From CANHCC01 sp040381555 (GTDB taxonomy: Bacteria > Bacteroidota > Bacteroidia > J057 > RFSG01): a stretch of 37,895 nt of DNA. The stretch's first letter is position 1. Every line of letters starts with the position of its first letter. The notes beneath the pieces are model-generated. The model searched no databases. It was not told where the DNA came from and saw nothing but the letters and a program-made list of their open reading frames with translations. This document shows positions 15,174 to 24,900 of the stretch, piece after piece. The stretch spans positions 1 through 37,895 of the forward strand of contig JBEIHC010000016.1 of assembly GCA_040381555.1 (NCBI GenBank). Direction: 5' to 3'. The translations under genes and the position numbers were made by a program.

Positions 15174-16565
15174 TTAAAATGCGTTCCGATCACCACTAAT
15201 CATTTTCCAGGTGGTCAGGAGAATAATACGGATATCTAGGAGAAAGGACCAATTCTCAATATACCAAACATCATACTGAACGCGTTTGCGCATTTTGTGG
15301 TCGTTTTCAGTTTCTCCTCTAAATCCTTTTACCTGAGCCCAGCCTGTTATGCCTGGCTTAACTAAATGGCGTACCATGAAATTATCAATGATTCTGGAAT
15401 ATTCTTCTGTGTGTTTAAGCATGTGAGGGCGTGGGCCTACCACAGACATATCTCCTTTTAGCACATTAAAAAACTGAGGCAACTCGTCTAAATTGGTTTT
15501 TCGCAGAATCTTTCCTATCCAGGTGATTCGGTCATCATCCTGTGTTGCCTGTTTTGCGTCAGCATCCTGATTGAGTTTCATGGATCTGAATTTTAAACAG
15601 GTAAATACTTCATTGTTTTTTCCGGAACGATGCTGTTTAAAGAATACAGGGCCTCGCGAACTGATTTTGATGAACAAAGCTAATATTGGGAATAGCCAAG
15701 GGAAAATGAGCACAATGACTAACGAAGCGAAAAACATGTCAAATCCTCGCTTTAAATATTGATTAGTGATTAATTCCAAAGGTTCTTTCCGAGGGAGTAA
15801 AATGGGAATTGAACCATAAAAATCTACAGCAAATTTTCTGGGTACATGCCGTTTGAAGTCCAGTACAACTCTGAATCGAATCATATTTTTTTCGGCAAAT
15901 TGAAGGAATCTTCTGATTTTATCCCCGGCAGTATCCGGTAAAGCACAGTAAATTTCATCTATCTGATTCTTTTTGGCAAAGTCTTCCACATCCTCTAAAG
16001 TGCCGATGATTTTATCTGCGTGATAACATTTATCGGGGTTGTCATCAAAAAATCCCAAGAATCGATATCCTAAAGAAAAATCTGAAGTGAAAAATTCAAA
16101 TAAATCATTGCCAACCGGACCTGCACCAATTATGATAACTCTTCGATAATTAAATCCTCTTTGGCGATAAATCCTAAGAGAGTTAAGAAATATCACCCGA
16201 TACAATAAGACTAAAACGAAGTAAATAAGGTAGGCGTAAAGAACCTGTTTTCGGGAGACTTCATAGTATTTAAATGCCACAATTGTAGCAAAGATCATGA
16301 GCATGTGAAATAGAAGGGCCTGGAGTAGGTTGTAAATAACACGCTCAATGCTGGTTACCCGATGAATTTCATAGATTTTGAAAATCAAAACGGAGGCAAT
16401 CCAAGTAAGGTTAAATATGATCCAAATGGAGAGTTGGTCGACATTGTCCCATGTAATTATTCTCCCATGTAGGTAATAGTCTGAAAATAAAAAGGCAAAA
16501 TTCAACAGTACAACATCCCCGAGGGAATGAAGTCTTTTGATGAACCTTGAATATCTGACCTGCAT
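15174..16565 (-). CDS. Polyprenyl glycosylphosphotransferase initiating polysaccharide synthesis
   Basis: The protein has 463 residues of the WcaJ/WbaP-like PHPT family. The N-terminal 130 residues hold four transmembrane helices. A nucleotide-binding-like domain (RRVIIIGAGPVGNDLF) spans about 140-260. The C-terminal catalytic domain starts with the membrane segment KRGFDMFFASLVIVLIFPWL and contains GPVFFKQHRSG, FKFRSM-like LKFRSMK and DELPQFFNVLKGDMSVVGPRPH. It transfers a sugar-1-phosphate from a UDP-sugar to undecaprenyl phosphate at the inner membrane, the first step of repeat-unit assembly. It is the last gene of the cluster, 146 bases after the GT26 gene. The ATG at 16565 is clear. Confidence 0.95.
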   Translation of the reverse strand: MQVRYSRFIKRLHSLGDVVLLNFAFLFSDYYLHGRIITWDNVDQLSIWIIFNLTWIASVLIFKIYEIHRVTSIERVIYNLLQALLFHMLMIFATIVAFKYYEVSRKQVLYAYLIYFVLVLLYRVIFLNSLRIYRQRGFNYRRVIIIGAGPVGNDLFEFFTSDFSLGYRFLGFFDDNPDKCYHADKIIGTLEDVEDFAKKNQIDEIYCALPDTAGDKIRRFLQFAEKNMIRFRVVLDFKRHVPRKFAVDFYGSIPILLPRKEPLELITNQYLKRGFDMFFASLVIVLIFPWLFPILALFIKISSRGPVFFKQHRSGKNNEVFTCLKFRSMKLNQDADAKQATQDDDRITWIGKILRKTNLDELPQFFNVLKGDMSVVGPRPHMLKHTEEYSRIIDNFMVRHLVKPGITGWAQVKGFRGETENDHKMRKRVQYDVWYIENWSFLLDIRIILLTTWKMISGDRNAF

Positions 16566-16711
16566 GTGATATTATATTAATTTTTTAAGGGCTTCACTAA
16601 AAGTATGCCAAATAGCAAAATAATAAAAAATTTCAGTTTTGTAGGGTATTCAAAATAACCTTCGCCAGGTGGAAAGATGAAAATTAAAGGATTATAGTTG
16701 CATTCTAGAAT

Positions 16712-17476
16712 TTAAGCGGGAGATTTCCACTCAATTAGGAGCAGTTTTAGGAATCGAAGGTTATCCCAGGTATATCGCTTAAAAAGTCTTACGGGTTCTT
16801 TGGAAAGTCGAAATGCCCATTCTAGACCCATTTTTTGAATCCAGATAGGAGCTCTTGGAATCATTCCCGACAGTACATCAAAACTTCCCCCAACTCCCAT
16901 TTTGTAGGGAATGCTTGCTAAAACCTTTGATTGCCGAAAGAGAAAGTTTTCCTTTCGGGGAGAAGTCATGCCAACAAAAAGAAAATCTGGCTGGCATTGA
17001 GCAATTTCCTGTGCGATCTGATGTTCTTCTACTTCTTTAAAGTACCCATGATGGAATCCAACCACAAATTTCTGTCCTTTTTCCTGAGAATATTGGGTAG
17101 CCAGTTTTTCTACTACTTCGAGTTTCGCCCCTAAGAGGTAAATGGTTTTATTGTTGCGGGCAGCTTCTTCCACTAAATGCTGCATCAAATCAATTCCGGT
17201 TACTCTGTCAGGTAATTTTTTCCCCAATAATTTTGCCGCCCATACGATTCCCATTCCATCCGCACTAATAATATCGGCAGCTGCAACCGCCTGTTTTAAT
17301 CCGGGAATTTCTTGCATCTGCACTACCTTGAAGGTGTTGATGTCTGCATGCATCAAACAGTTACCTGTTTGTATTTTTCCCATTATCCATTGCACGGTTT
17401 GGGGTAAATCCATAACCGCTACTTCGAGTCCGAATAATCTTAAGGTTCTAAAACCTTTTAATTTCTCAGGCTTCAC
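16712..17476 (-). CDS. WecG/TagA/CpsF family glycosyltransferase (GT26)
   Basis: The protein has 254 residues from the GTG at 17476. This start has GGAGAG six bases upstream and overlaps the carbamoyltransferase stop by 11 bases. A TTG at 17497 would add seven residues but gives a longer overlap. GT26 signatures are DIISADGMGIVWAAKLLGKKLPDRV near residue 75, IYLLGAK, DFLFVGMTSPRKENF and GVGGSFDVLSG. Family members transfer N-acetylmannosaminuronic acid, ManNAc or glucose to lipid-linked acceptors, often as the second sugar. It is membrane-associated and here directly precedes the initiating transferase. Confidence 0.92.
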   Translation of the reverse strand: MKPEKLKGFRTLRLFGLEVAVMDLPQTVQWIMGKIQTGNCLMHADINTFKVVQMQEIPGLKQAVAAADIISADGMGIVWAAKLLGKKLPDRVTGIDLMQHLVEEAARNNKTIYLLGAKLEVVEKLATQYSQEKGQKFVVGFHHGYFKEVEEHQIAQEIAQCQPDFLFVGMTSPRKENFLFRQSKVLASIPYKMGVGGSFDVLSGMIPRAPIWIQKMGLEWAFRLSKEPVRLFKRYTWDNLRFLKLLLIEWKSPA

Positions 17477-19190
17477 AGGCAACTCTCCAATTTCCAATAA
17501 CCAGATATTTTAAATTGCTCTGATCCATTACTAAATAGGCATCCCAAGGTTTGTGCACTAAGGGCAGTCCATGCAGGTTGAGAGAAGTGTTTAATACACC
17601 GCCTCTTCCTGTTTTGGATTTGAATTTCTGAATTAAATTCCAGTAATCTGGATTGGTCTGTGCCGTAACTCGCTGAGGTCTAACTGTTTTATCGTAAGGA
17701 TGTATACCCGCAGCCATTTCTGTAAATGCAAGTGGTTTGGTGTCGAAAGTCATGATCATGTACAAAGGATCATTCTTTTCTGGAAAAGTTTGAATATAAC
17801 GGTCAATGTCTGTATCCAGATAAGAGCTGGCAAATGGCATCCAGAAATCTCGATTTTTAATCATTTCATTAATTTCACGAATGACACCTGGATGAGCTGG
17901 GTCAGCGAGAATGGCACGATTTCCCAAACTTCGGGCTCCAAATTCTTCTCGACCTTTAAAGCGGGCAACCACATTACCCTCGGATAATAGCCGCGCAGCT
18001 TCCTCCTCAATATCTTCAAAATATTGAATCTCTACCTTTTTAGTAAAAGGGTACTTTTTAAATTGTTGTTCAATTTCCTGATCATTCCATTCTATTCCCA
18101 GATAGGCATGCTCCAGATATTGAAGGGATGAGATTCCTTGTTTTTCATAAGCCAGTTGCCAGACTATGCCCAAAGGATTGGATTCATCCCCGCAGGAAGG
18201 CGTAACAAATATATCGCTCACTTCCGGGAGCTCCATGATGAGTTTATTGGCTTTGACATTCATAAAGGTTCCCCCACTGAGGGCAATTTTAGAAATGCCG
18301 GTTTTACGGATTGCTGCCTGTACCCATTTTACAAGAAATTCTTCTGTAAATAGTTGAAGGCCTCCCATTAGGTGATCAAATCTCTTTAGGAACATGAAGT
18401 CTTTAAAAACATTCATGGAGGCATAAACAGAAGGTCCGGCAATAAATTCCCAGGTCATTCCATCCTCTGCAACTTTAAACATTTTCCAAAGTTCATCGGC
18501 TACTTTGCGGCATCCTTTTCGGTCGGCATAAGGAGCCATTCCCATTAGTTTATACTCATGTTCTAATGGAACCATTCCGGTTAGGAAAGTAAATGCAGCA
18601 TAAACAAGACCCACAGAATGATCTTCGTGTACTTCAGCAAGCCTTTCTATTTTTCCTGCTTTACCTATACTTACTGTAGCACAGACTCTGTCTCCTGCAC
18701 CGTCATTGGTTAGGATTAAAACGGGGTCATTGAAATTGCCTTTGCCAAAGTAAGCTGCAGCAGCATGGGTGAGGTGATGACCTACGAATTTTATTTTACT
18801 TTCTTCAAAGCCTAACTGCATCAGCTGTTTGATTCGGCTGCGCTTGTTCATTTCTTCAAATGGCTTTGAGAATGTGGGAATTGACTTTAACCGATTTCGA
18901 AACCTGCTCATAGACACCAATTTGTCATGAGTCAGTAGGCTTTTGTAATAGTCAAGCGTCCCTTGCCGATCAGTCGTTTTCGGCATGTAATTTCCATTCA
19001 GTCCCACCCAATCAATATCCTTTGGCTTAAGCCCTGATTTTTCAAAAATGAGTTGAATGGATTCAGTTGGAAAGCCAGCTTTATTTTTCTCAGCTACTAA
19101 TCTTTCTTCTTGTATTAAATACTCTATTTTTCCATCTACCAGCAAAGCTGCAGAGGCATTATGTCCATCATGAACGCCCAAAATTTTCAT
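17466..19190 (-). CDS. Carbamoyltransferase, NodU/CmcH/TobZ family
   Basis: The protein has 574 residues from ATG 19190 (MKILGVHDGHNASAALL); a TTG four codons upstream is less likely. The N-terminal Kae1-like domain (about 1-350) has the metal-binding GHHLTHAAAAYF motif, NDGAGD, ALSGGTFMNVKAN and TPSCGDESNPLG. The C-terminal YrdC-like domain contains VVARFKGREEFGARSLGNRAILADP and RGGVLNTSLNLHGLPLV. The enzyme makes carbamoyl-adenylate from carbamoyl phosphate and ATP and transfers carbamoyl to a sugar hydroxyl. In this cluster it should O-carbamoylate a sugar of the polymer or its nucleotide precursor. A possible own promoter box lies at 19200-19207. Confidence 0.94.
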   Translation of the reverse strand: MKILGVHDGHNASAALLVDGKIEYLIQEERLVAEKNKAGFPTESIQLIFEKSGLKPKDIDWVGLNGNYMPKTTDRQGTLDYYKSLLTHDKLVSMSRFRNRLKSIPTFSKPFEEMNKRSRIKQLMQLGFEESKIKFVGHHLTHAAAAYFGKGNFNDPVLILTNDGAGDRVCATVSIGKAGKIERLAEVHEDHSVGLVYAAFTFLTGMVPLEHEYKLMGMAPYADRKGCRKVADELWKMFKVAEDGMTWEFIAGPSVYASMNVFKDFMFLKRFDHLMGGLQLFTEEFLVKWVQAAIRKTGISKIALSGGTFMNVKANKLIMELPEVSDIFVTPSCGDESNPLGIVWQLAYEKQGISSLQYLEHAYLGIEWNDQEIEQQFKKYPFTKKVEIQYFEDIEEEAARLLSEGNVVARFKGREEFGARSLGNRAILADPAHPGVIREINEMIKNRDFWMPFASSYLDTDIDRYIQTFPEKNDPLYMIMTFDTKPLAFTEMAAGIHPYDKTVRPQRVTAQTNPDYWNLIQKFKSKTGRGGVLNTSLNLHGLPLVHKPWDAYLVMDQSNLKYLVIGNWRVACEA

Positions 19191-19199
19191 GTTCTGCGT

Positions 19200-19207
19200 C
19201 AAATTTA
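19200..19207 (-). promoter_or_regulatory. -7 box ahead of the carbamoyltransferase gene
   Basis: On the minus strand TAAATTTG matches TAnnTTTG and ends nine bases before the ATG at 19190, exactly the geometry seen at lepA. It lies in the 34-base gap after the GT4 gene, so it could drive the last three genes of the cluster separately. No -33 element is clear. Confidence 0.35.
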
Positions 19208-19224
19208 TTTGAATGATAACAAAA

Positions 19225-20193
19225 TTAAGGTTTTACGCCGGAAATGCGTTTGTATAAGTCTTTCAGTTTGTGGGAAACTGATTCCATGTCCAGATTCTTG
19301 GCAATTAACAATGCCCGAAGGTCCTCTTTTTGAGGATTTGAGAGCATTTCCGCAATGACCCGGGCAATATCTTCTGGTTTTTCTGATTCCAACACTTTGC
19401 AAGTCGCAGATCCTTCCAGCAAATCCCGAACATTTCCTACTGGTGTAGAGGCAACTTTTATATTGCAGGCCATACTTTCCTTGACAGAATTGGGAGAACC
19501 CTCATACAGGGAAGTGAGTACATGAATCTCAGCTGCATTAAAGTAATTGGGTACTTGATCCCTTGAAGCTTTAACGAGGCATAATGCTCGAACATCTTCA
19601 AAGCCCTCCTGTTTATTGAGTAGGTTCAGACTTTCTTCAAAGAGTGCATATCTTTTTTCTGGGCGATGCAATTCATTTGAACTCACAAATAATAAGTAGC
19701 GATAGGTAGAATCTATCCCTAACTCTTGGCAGGCAATTAATTTATTTGTGGGATGGAAAAATTTCAAATCTACTCCATTGGGTAAATAGAGGGTAAGAGG
19801 GTCTTTTGCTAAATCTGGTGGAACGGCTTTTTTATAGATGCGCGCTTGAGATTTTTGTACCGTAAACTGATAGAGCCATTTCTTGAATCCACTGGTACTT
19901 AGGTTAAATTCATCACTGAGGAAAGAAATGACTTTGGGTTTAAATGGAATCGCTAGGGCTGCAAGGAATCCTGTGTAAATATGATGGCAATGAATTACTT
20001 GGTATTTGCGCGCTTTCCAGATCAGTTGAAAGAATCCGATTAAATAGGCAAGCTTTCCGTATTTTCTGCCATTGATAAATAAAATATCCTGGAGGTCAGG
20101 ATTCTGAAGGGATTGAATTTGTTCATAAATAAACACCCCATAACCCGGAAAGTCCGGGGAGGGTAGAGCGTTGGTAACATGGAGTACTCGCAT
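19225..20193 (-). CDS. Glycosyltransferase family 4
   Basis: The protein has 322 residues in a GT-B fold. The N-terminal donor-loop region is MRVLHVTNALPSPDFPGYGVFIYEQI. The C-terminal half carries YLPNGVDLKFFHP, a strand ending LLFVSSNELHRPEKR, and the GT4 motif EIHVLTSLYEGSPNSVKESMACN with the two conserved Glu (E..7..E arrangement). It is shorter than the usual 370, with a compact N-terminal domain, but both domains are present. It is a retaining transferase acting on the lipid-linked repeat unit at the cytoplasmic face. The ATG overlaps the polymerase stop by one base (TAATG). Confidence 0.9.
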   Translation of the reverse strand: MRVLHVTNALPSPDFPGYGVFIYEQIQSLQNPDLQDILFINGRKYGKLAYLIGFFQLIWKARKYQVIHCHHIYTGFLAALAIPFKPKVISFLSDEFNLSTSGFKKWLYQFTVQKSQARIYKKAVPPDLAKDPLTLYLPNGVDLKFFHPTNKLIACQELGIDSTYRYLLFVSSNELHRPEKRYALFEESLNLLNKQEGFEDVRALCLVKASRDQVPNYFNAAEIHVLTSLYEGSPNSVKESMACNIKVASTPVGNVRDLLEGSATCKVLESEKPEDIARVIAEMLSNPQKEDLRALLIAKNLDMESVSHKLKDLYKRISGVKP

Positions 20194-21737
20194 TATTTCT
20201 GAGTATTAATAGTTTTGAGTAATACTGCAGATAGAATCATGAGAGGGAAAGTGATGACAGGCTTTTCCTGATAATTATCAAACAGCATTAAAAGAGGGAA
20301 TACAATCCAGAAGATGGCAATCGTTTGTCGAGTTTCGATAAAGTTTAAGGTTGAAACGGAAGGCAACAAACTTATTGCCATAGAAAAGGTAAATAAGCAA
20401 AATAGAATCAGTCCGGGCCAGCCTAATTCTGCTTTTACTGCAACAATTCCACTTACAGGTGCAGCTAAAAATGTAGAATGGAAGGTAATCATTTCAGCTA
20501 ATTCAGAGGTCATTAGGTCTCCTAAATATTTTCTTGTCCAAGGAGAGGATACTGGAGGAATAAAGGAAGGGATTTTCTGTGATTCCTTATACATGACATC
20601 ATAAGCCAAGGTATTAGCTGCTCGGCTTCCGAAATTTCCTGGTCCTGTTCCTGTCCACCAAAGTCTTTCGTCTTCCCCTTTCATCACTGAAAATACTCTT
20701 TTATACCAGACTGCCTTTTGATTAAAAGTATTTTCTTCATCAAATAAATAAGCCCCTACCACTTCTGTTAAATCGGCCTCCGAATTGTCTAAGGCAAAAC
20801 GGACATAAGCTTGGGCTAAAACAGGGATTAATAGAAATGAAAATACCAACAGGATTAGATACGAAAATATTTTGCGTGTAGACAATAGGAGTGTTCGGGA
20901 GAAGGTATTTTTGAGCCAGGTGAATAATAGGAAAATGAGTAAACTGACAAGCACTACTAAATAAATGGTTTTAGCATCGGTGATTAATAGGAAAAATAAG
21001 GCGGGAAAAGCTTTTTTAAGGAAATTCCCACTGCTCAAGGGAAAGGGCGTACCTTTTTGGGTAAGCCCGGGAAGAATTAAGGTCAACCCATAAAGGGCAA
21101 TGAATATTCCACAATTATGGGCATCGAGCATACTTCCTCCTGCCCAGTCGCCCGGAATAATTGTTTTCATGATAATTGCCTGAGCTAAAATTATTGGAAA
21201 TTGGATTAAAATACTTTTCTTGAAAAAACGAAGGATACTATTTGTCTCATCCTCCGTAAACCTAAATTGCAGTAAATAGAATAATAGAATTATCGGACCG
21301 ATAAAAGTAAGTATCCAAAAGAATAATCCGGAGAAGGAAATAAATAAATAAGAATTTAGTATGAAAATAAATAGTGCATAAAGTACTAATAGAATGAATA
21401 AAAGTAGAGGTCGAGTAATTATGAGTTTTTTTGCTTTCCAGGCTTTTATCGCAAAGGCAGGAATAAATAATAGCGTGGCGAGAATTAGGGGATATTCATA
21501 TCCTAAAAAGGCAAAGGCTATTAGGGTAATTACTTGTTTGGAAATTGGGAGAAAAATGAGTGCCCAAGGGATTAAGATTAATTCCATTCCCATAAACAAG
21601 GGGGAAACAAAGGCACCTGGAATAATTTGTGGAAGGATTCCATTAAGAATCATTCCCGCGAAGAAAAAATATTCCCAATATTTCTGTGAAATGCCGGGAG
21701 CCTTAATTGGAAATGCTTCTTGAGTTAGGGCATTCAT
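20193..21737 (-). CDS. O-antigen/EPS polymerase, Wzy or ligase-like membrane protein
   Basis: The protein has 514 residues from ATG 21737, whose first base is shared with the stop of the asparagine synthase gene (TAATG). A longer reading from a TTG would overlap that gene. It has about 10-12 hydrophobic segments and one large loop of about 110 residues (roughly 320-430) containing WWTGTGPGNFGSRAAN, the position typical of the periplasmic loop in Wzy/WaaL-type proteins. Such proteins polymerise or ligate lipid-linked oligosaccharides in the periplasm. Sequence conservation in this group is poor, so polymerase versus ligase cannot be settled. Placement within a cluster that has a flippase favours Wzy. 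Confidence 0.8.
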   Translation of the reverse strand: MNALTQEAFPIKAPGISQKYWEYFFFAGMILNGILPQIIPGAFVSPLFMGMELILIPWALIFLPISKQVITLIAFAFLGYEYPLILATLLFIPAFAIKAWKAKKLIITRPLLLFILLVLYALFIFILNSYLFISFSGLFFWILTFIGPIILLFYLLQFRFTEDETNSILRFFKKSILIQFPIILAQAIIMKTIIPGDWAGGSMLDAHNCGIFIALYGLTLILPGLTQKGTPFPLSSGNFLKKAFPALFFLLITDAKTIYLVVLVSLLIFLLFTWLKNTFSRTLLLSTRKIFSYLILLVFSFLLIPVLAQAYVRFALDNSEADLTEVVGAYLFDEENTFNQKAVWYKRVFSVMKGEDERLWWTGTGPGNFGSRAANTLAYDVMYKESQKIPSFIPPVSSPWTRKYLGDLMTSELAEMITFHSTFLAAPVSGIVAVKAELGWPGLILFCLFTFSMAISLLPSVSTLNFIETRQTIAIFWIVFPLLMLFDNYQEKPVITFPLMILSAVLLKTINTQK

Positions 21738-23675
21738 TAGGCAAGATATTTTTCTTTCCAGAGTTGAAAGTTGAGTAACAGCCAAAGTTTATGAGCATTC
21801 ATACCATCTTTGGAATGATATTGTTTGAGCATACGGGTAACCGTTTCTGGCACAAATATTCCTTCTTTCCTGATTCGGTCTTCGTTGAGGTATTGCTGAT
21901 AATATTCTTTTAAATCCTGTTTAAACCATTCATTAATGGGAACAGCAAATCCTTGTTTAGGTCTATCCACCCATTCTTTGGGAATATATTTATACAGAAT
22001 TTGACGGAGAATCCATTTTGATTTTCCTTCTCGATATTTTAATTCCCAAGGCATACGGGCAGCGTATTCCATGACTTTGTTATCTAGGAATGGTTCCCTT
22101 CCTTCAAGAGCAACCGACATGGTGGCTCTATCTACTTTTACCAGTATGTCATCCGGTAGATAGGTACGCATATCTGCCAGCATCATTTCCTGAGGATAGG
22201 AAAGGCCTGCTCGTAGATATTCTCCTACATTATCCATGCGAATATTTTCCAGGCCCTCGGGCGCGAGTTTCAGCAGGGTAGGGAGTTCATCCTGAACAAT
22301 AAGTTTTACAGTTGTATCATAAAATATTTTACGATCTCTTATTCCGAGTAAATTTCTAAGTTTAATGAACTTATCCGCAGCACTAACCGATGCGCCTGAA
22401 TACGATTTTAGAATAGTTTGAATCAGGGCAGGTGAAACCATGCGCATGCCCATTCCAACCGCAGGATAGAGCGGGTTGTTTCCCCATTTGTTCCAGCGAT
22501 TCATTACCGCAGGATAATAGGAGTACCCAAAGAATTGCTCATCACCCGCATCCGCAGATAGGGCTACTGTTACTTGTTTTCTGGCTAATCGAGAAACCAA
22601 TAGAGTTGGGATTGCCGAAGAATCTCCAAATGGTTCATCATAGACATGAGGCAGTGCTGGGAGTATGTCGCGGGCATCTTCAGGAACACAGGTCAGCATG
22701 GTATGATCTGTTCCCAAATGTTGGGCGACTTTCCCTGCCCCATTCAGATTCATCAAATGCTTTTTCTTTAAAGCCGATGGTAAATGTTTTGACTGGCTGA
22801 GCAGCCGTAGATTGCAGAATGGCTGTAACTAGGGAGGAATCAATTCCCCCACTTAGAAACATTCCTACCGGAACATCTGCGACCATTCTTAAGTTGAAGG
22901 CCTCTTTAAGGATGTCTTCTAATTCATCTCTCACTGCATCCGGATGACGGCTGAGCCAATCTTTTCTTTCTCCCAATCCTTGTAGAGCATAGTCGGCAGG
23001 ATTCCACCAAGATTCTGTCCGGATTTTTCCTGTTTCTGAAAGGTAAAGGATGTGTCCGGGATTGAGTTTATAGGTATTCTTAAAGATGGATCGCGGTGCA
23101 GAAATATATCCATACTGCATGTATTCTGCGATGGCCTCCTGATTGAGCTCTGCTTTAAACCCCGGATGGGCATGAAAGGCTTTGAGTTCGGAGGCAAATA
23201 AGAAAAGTCCTTGTCGATGATACCAGAATAAAGGCTTCACCCCTACACGATCTCTGGACAGGATTAATTGTTTTTCAGTGTCATCCCAAAGGGCAAATGC
23301 CCACATTCCCCGAAATTTTTTCAGGCAGTTTGCATTCCATTTATGCCAGGCTTTGAGTATTACTTCCGTATCAGAATGGGAGGAGAAGGAATATCCAGCG
23401 CGAATAAGTTCTTCCCGAATTTCATTGAAATTATAAATCTCTCCATTAAAACAAATGGTGAGATGCTCAAAGCGCATGGGTTGGTGGCCAAGAGGAGATA
23501 GCTCAATGATAGCTAACCTTCTATGTCCAAAAGTTAAAGAAAGTTCCGGGTGTTTCCATTCACCTGCACCATCAGGTCCACCATGGATTAGGGTGTCCCG
23601 CATGGCGAGGTTTACTTCTGACAGATTATATTGGCCATGATAGGAAAAGTCCCAGGCCCCGCTAATTCTACACAT
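21737..23675 (-). pseudogene. asnB: Asparagine synthase (glutamine-hydrolysing), split by a +1 frameshift
   Basis: Two overlapping frames together make one AsnB of about 645 residues. The N-terminal piece (from ATG 23675) begins MCRISGAW with nucleophile Cys2 of the glutaminase domain, and continues through FNGEIYNFNEIR and the ATP-binding LSGGIDSS to FKEKAFDESEW. The C-terminal piece continues as GKVAQHLGTDHTML to the stop at 21737. Removing one G from the run of four (CCCC at plus-strand 22738-22741) gives SEWAGKVAQHLG, matching the family. As read, translation ends near 22680. No other damage is seen, so this is a recent mutation, a phase-variable tract or a sequencing error. In polysaccharide clusters such enzymes amidate sugar carboxylates, and here a uronic acid is available. 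Confidence 0.9.
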
Positions 23676-23744
23676 AAGGAAAATAATGAGGAAAAATACA
23701 AAAAATATGGCGTTTTACCATTTATTCCGCGGTTTTTCGCTTGC

Positions 23745-23794
23745 ACCAAGCGAAGCTTACCCTAAGCTCAGCTTGCACCAAGCGGAATTAATCT
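23745..23794. repeat. 16-bp repeat units ending in a stop codon
   Basis: A type A unit ACCAAGCGAAGCTTAC (23745-23760) is followed by a type B unit CCTAAGCTCAGCTTGC (23761-23776) and ACCAAGCGGAATTAAT, again at 16-bp period. The last unit contains the GT4 stop codon (23788-23790). The order A-B-A is the same as at 15093. Confidence 0.85.
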
Positions 23795-24891
23795 AAAATC
23801 ACCGTTTCCCAGTTTTCCCAAATTTGAGCCTGCTCAAATCGCATACTTCCTATCCGGGTATTCCCCCGAACCTCTTTTCTAAACTCTTCCTCCCCCATCA
23901 TTTTTGTAATGGCCTGTGCCAATAACGCTGGCTCTCCTGTAGGTACAAGGAGTCCGTCTTTTTTAGGTTCAATTATTTCACTCGGGCCGGTTTGGCAATC
24001 TGTTGAAACTACATGGCCGTTCAAATAGTAAGCCTCAATTAAGGCATTGGGCATACCTTCCAAATCCGAAGACAATACAAAACATCCCGACAAACGCATG
24101 TAGGGGGCAGGATTAGACTCAAATCCAGGGAAATAAACCTGGTTCTGAATGCCTAATTTCACTGATAAGGCAATCATTTCTTCTTTTAATTTCCCCTCTC
24201 CTAAAATACATAACTCATATTCCGGATGGATTTTTACGATCTGATGAAAAGCTTCCAGCAATAAGGGATAATTTTTTTCCCTCGTGAATCTGCCAACTGC
24301 TAAAATGGTATTTCTACTAGGTTTATATTTTCCTTGAATTTCTTCCTGAGATTTTAATTCTAATTCAGTCAATTGAATTCCATTCCGGATGACCCTCACT
24401 TTGTTTTCAGGAGCATCGAAATCTTTAATTAGGCTTTGTTTAAGGCCTTCTGAAACAGATACAATTTTATGGGCTCTTTGAAATACTCCCTTTAATAAAA
24501 ATAATTTTAATTTATCTTTAATGGAGTTTCCTAAAAACTGAATATAATTTGTTCTCTCCGAACTAATATGGGGTATTTTAGTTCCTTTTAATGCCCACGA
24601 AACTAAAATGTTAGGATACTCTAAAAACGAAACTACTTTATGTGGCTTTTCTTTTTTGAATAAGGTTCTTAAGGTTTTATAACGGGCAAAATGTCCCATT
24701 TCCGAAGGGAGGGAAATGTATCGGATTTGTTTATTGTCCTGAATATTTTTTTCATAAACACCCCCTGATTCAAAGGTGATAACCGTTACCTGGCTTATTT
24801 TAGAAAAATGAGTGGTTAATCCGGTAAATACTTTTTCTGCCCCACCGCCTTGTAAATTGTGTATGACAAAAAAAATATTCTGAATGCTCAC
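23788..24891 (-). CDS. Glycosyltransferase family 4
   Basis: The protein has 367 residues with a GTG start at 24891, nine bases after the epimerase stop; no ATG lies before the conserved N-terminus. N-terminal MSIQNIFFVIHNLQGGGAEKV is the glycine-rich loop of GT4 enzymes similar to those for N-acetylgalactosamine or bacillosamine transfer. The C-terminal domain has TILAVGRFTREKNYPLLLEAF, LCILGEGKLKEEM and SSDLEGMPNALIEAYYLNG with the paired Glu. It should add one sugar to the lipid-linked unit using a UDP-sugar, plausibly the GalNAc/GalNAcA type made by the two upstream genes. Its last codons lie in a dispersed repeat. Confidence 0.92.
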   Translation of the reverse strand: MSIQNIFFVIHNLQGGGAEKVFTGLTTHFSKISQVTVITFESGGVYEKNIQDNKQIRYISLPSEMGHFARYKTLRTLFKKEKPHKVVSFLEYPNILVSWALKGTKIPHISSERTNYIQFLGNSIKDKLKLFLLKGVFQRAHKIVSVSEGLKQSLIKDFDAPENKVRVIRNGIQLTELELKSQEEIQGKYKPSRNTILAVGRFTREKNYPLLLEAFHQIVKIHPEYELCILGEGKLKEEMIALSVKLGIQNQVYFPGFESNPAPYMRLSGCFVLSSDLEGMPNALIEAYYLNGHVVSTDCQTGPSEIIEPKKDGLLVPTGEPALLAQAITKMMGEEEFRKEVRGNTRIGSMRFEQAQIWENWETVILD

Positions 24892-24900
24892 CTGATTCGA

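Noticed and set aside
21737..23675. Two independent genes for the asparagine synthase halves
   Set aside because: The pieces are consecutive parts of one family alignment and removing one G joins them; the apparent ATG of the second piece falls inside a conserved region.
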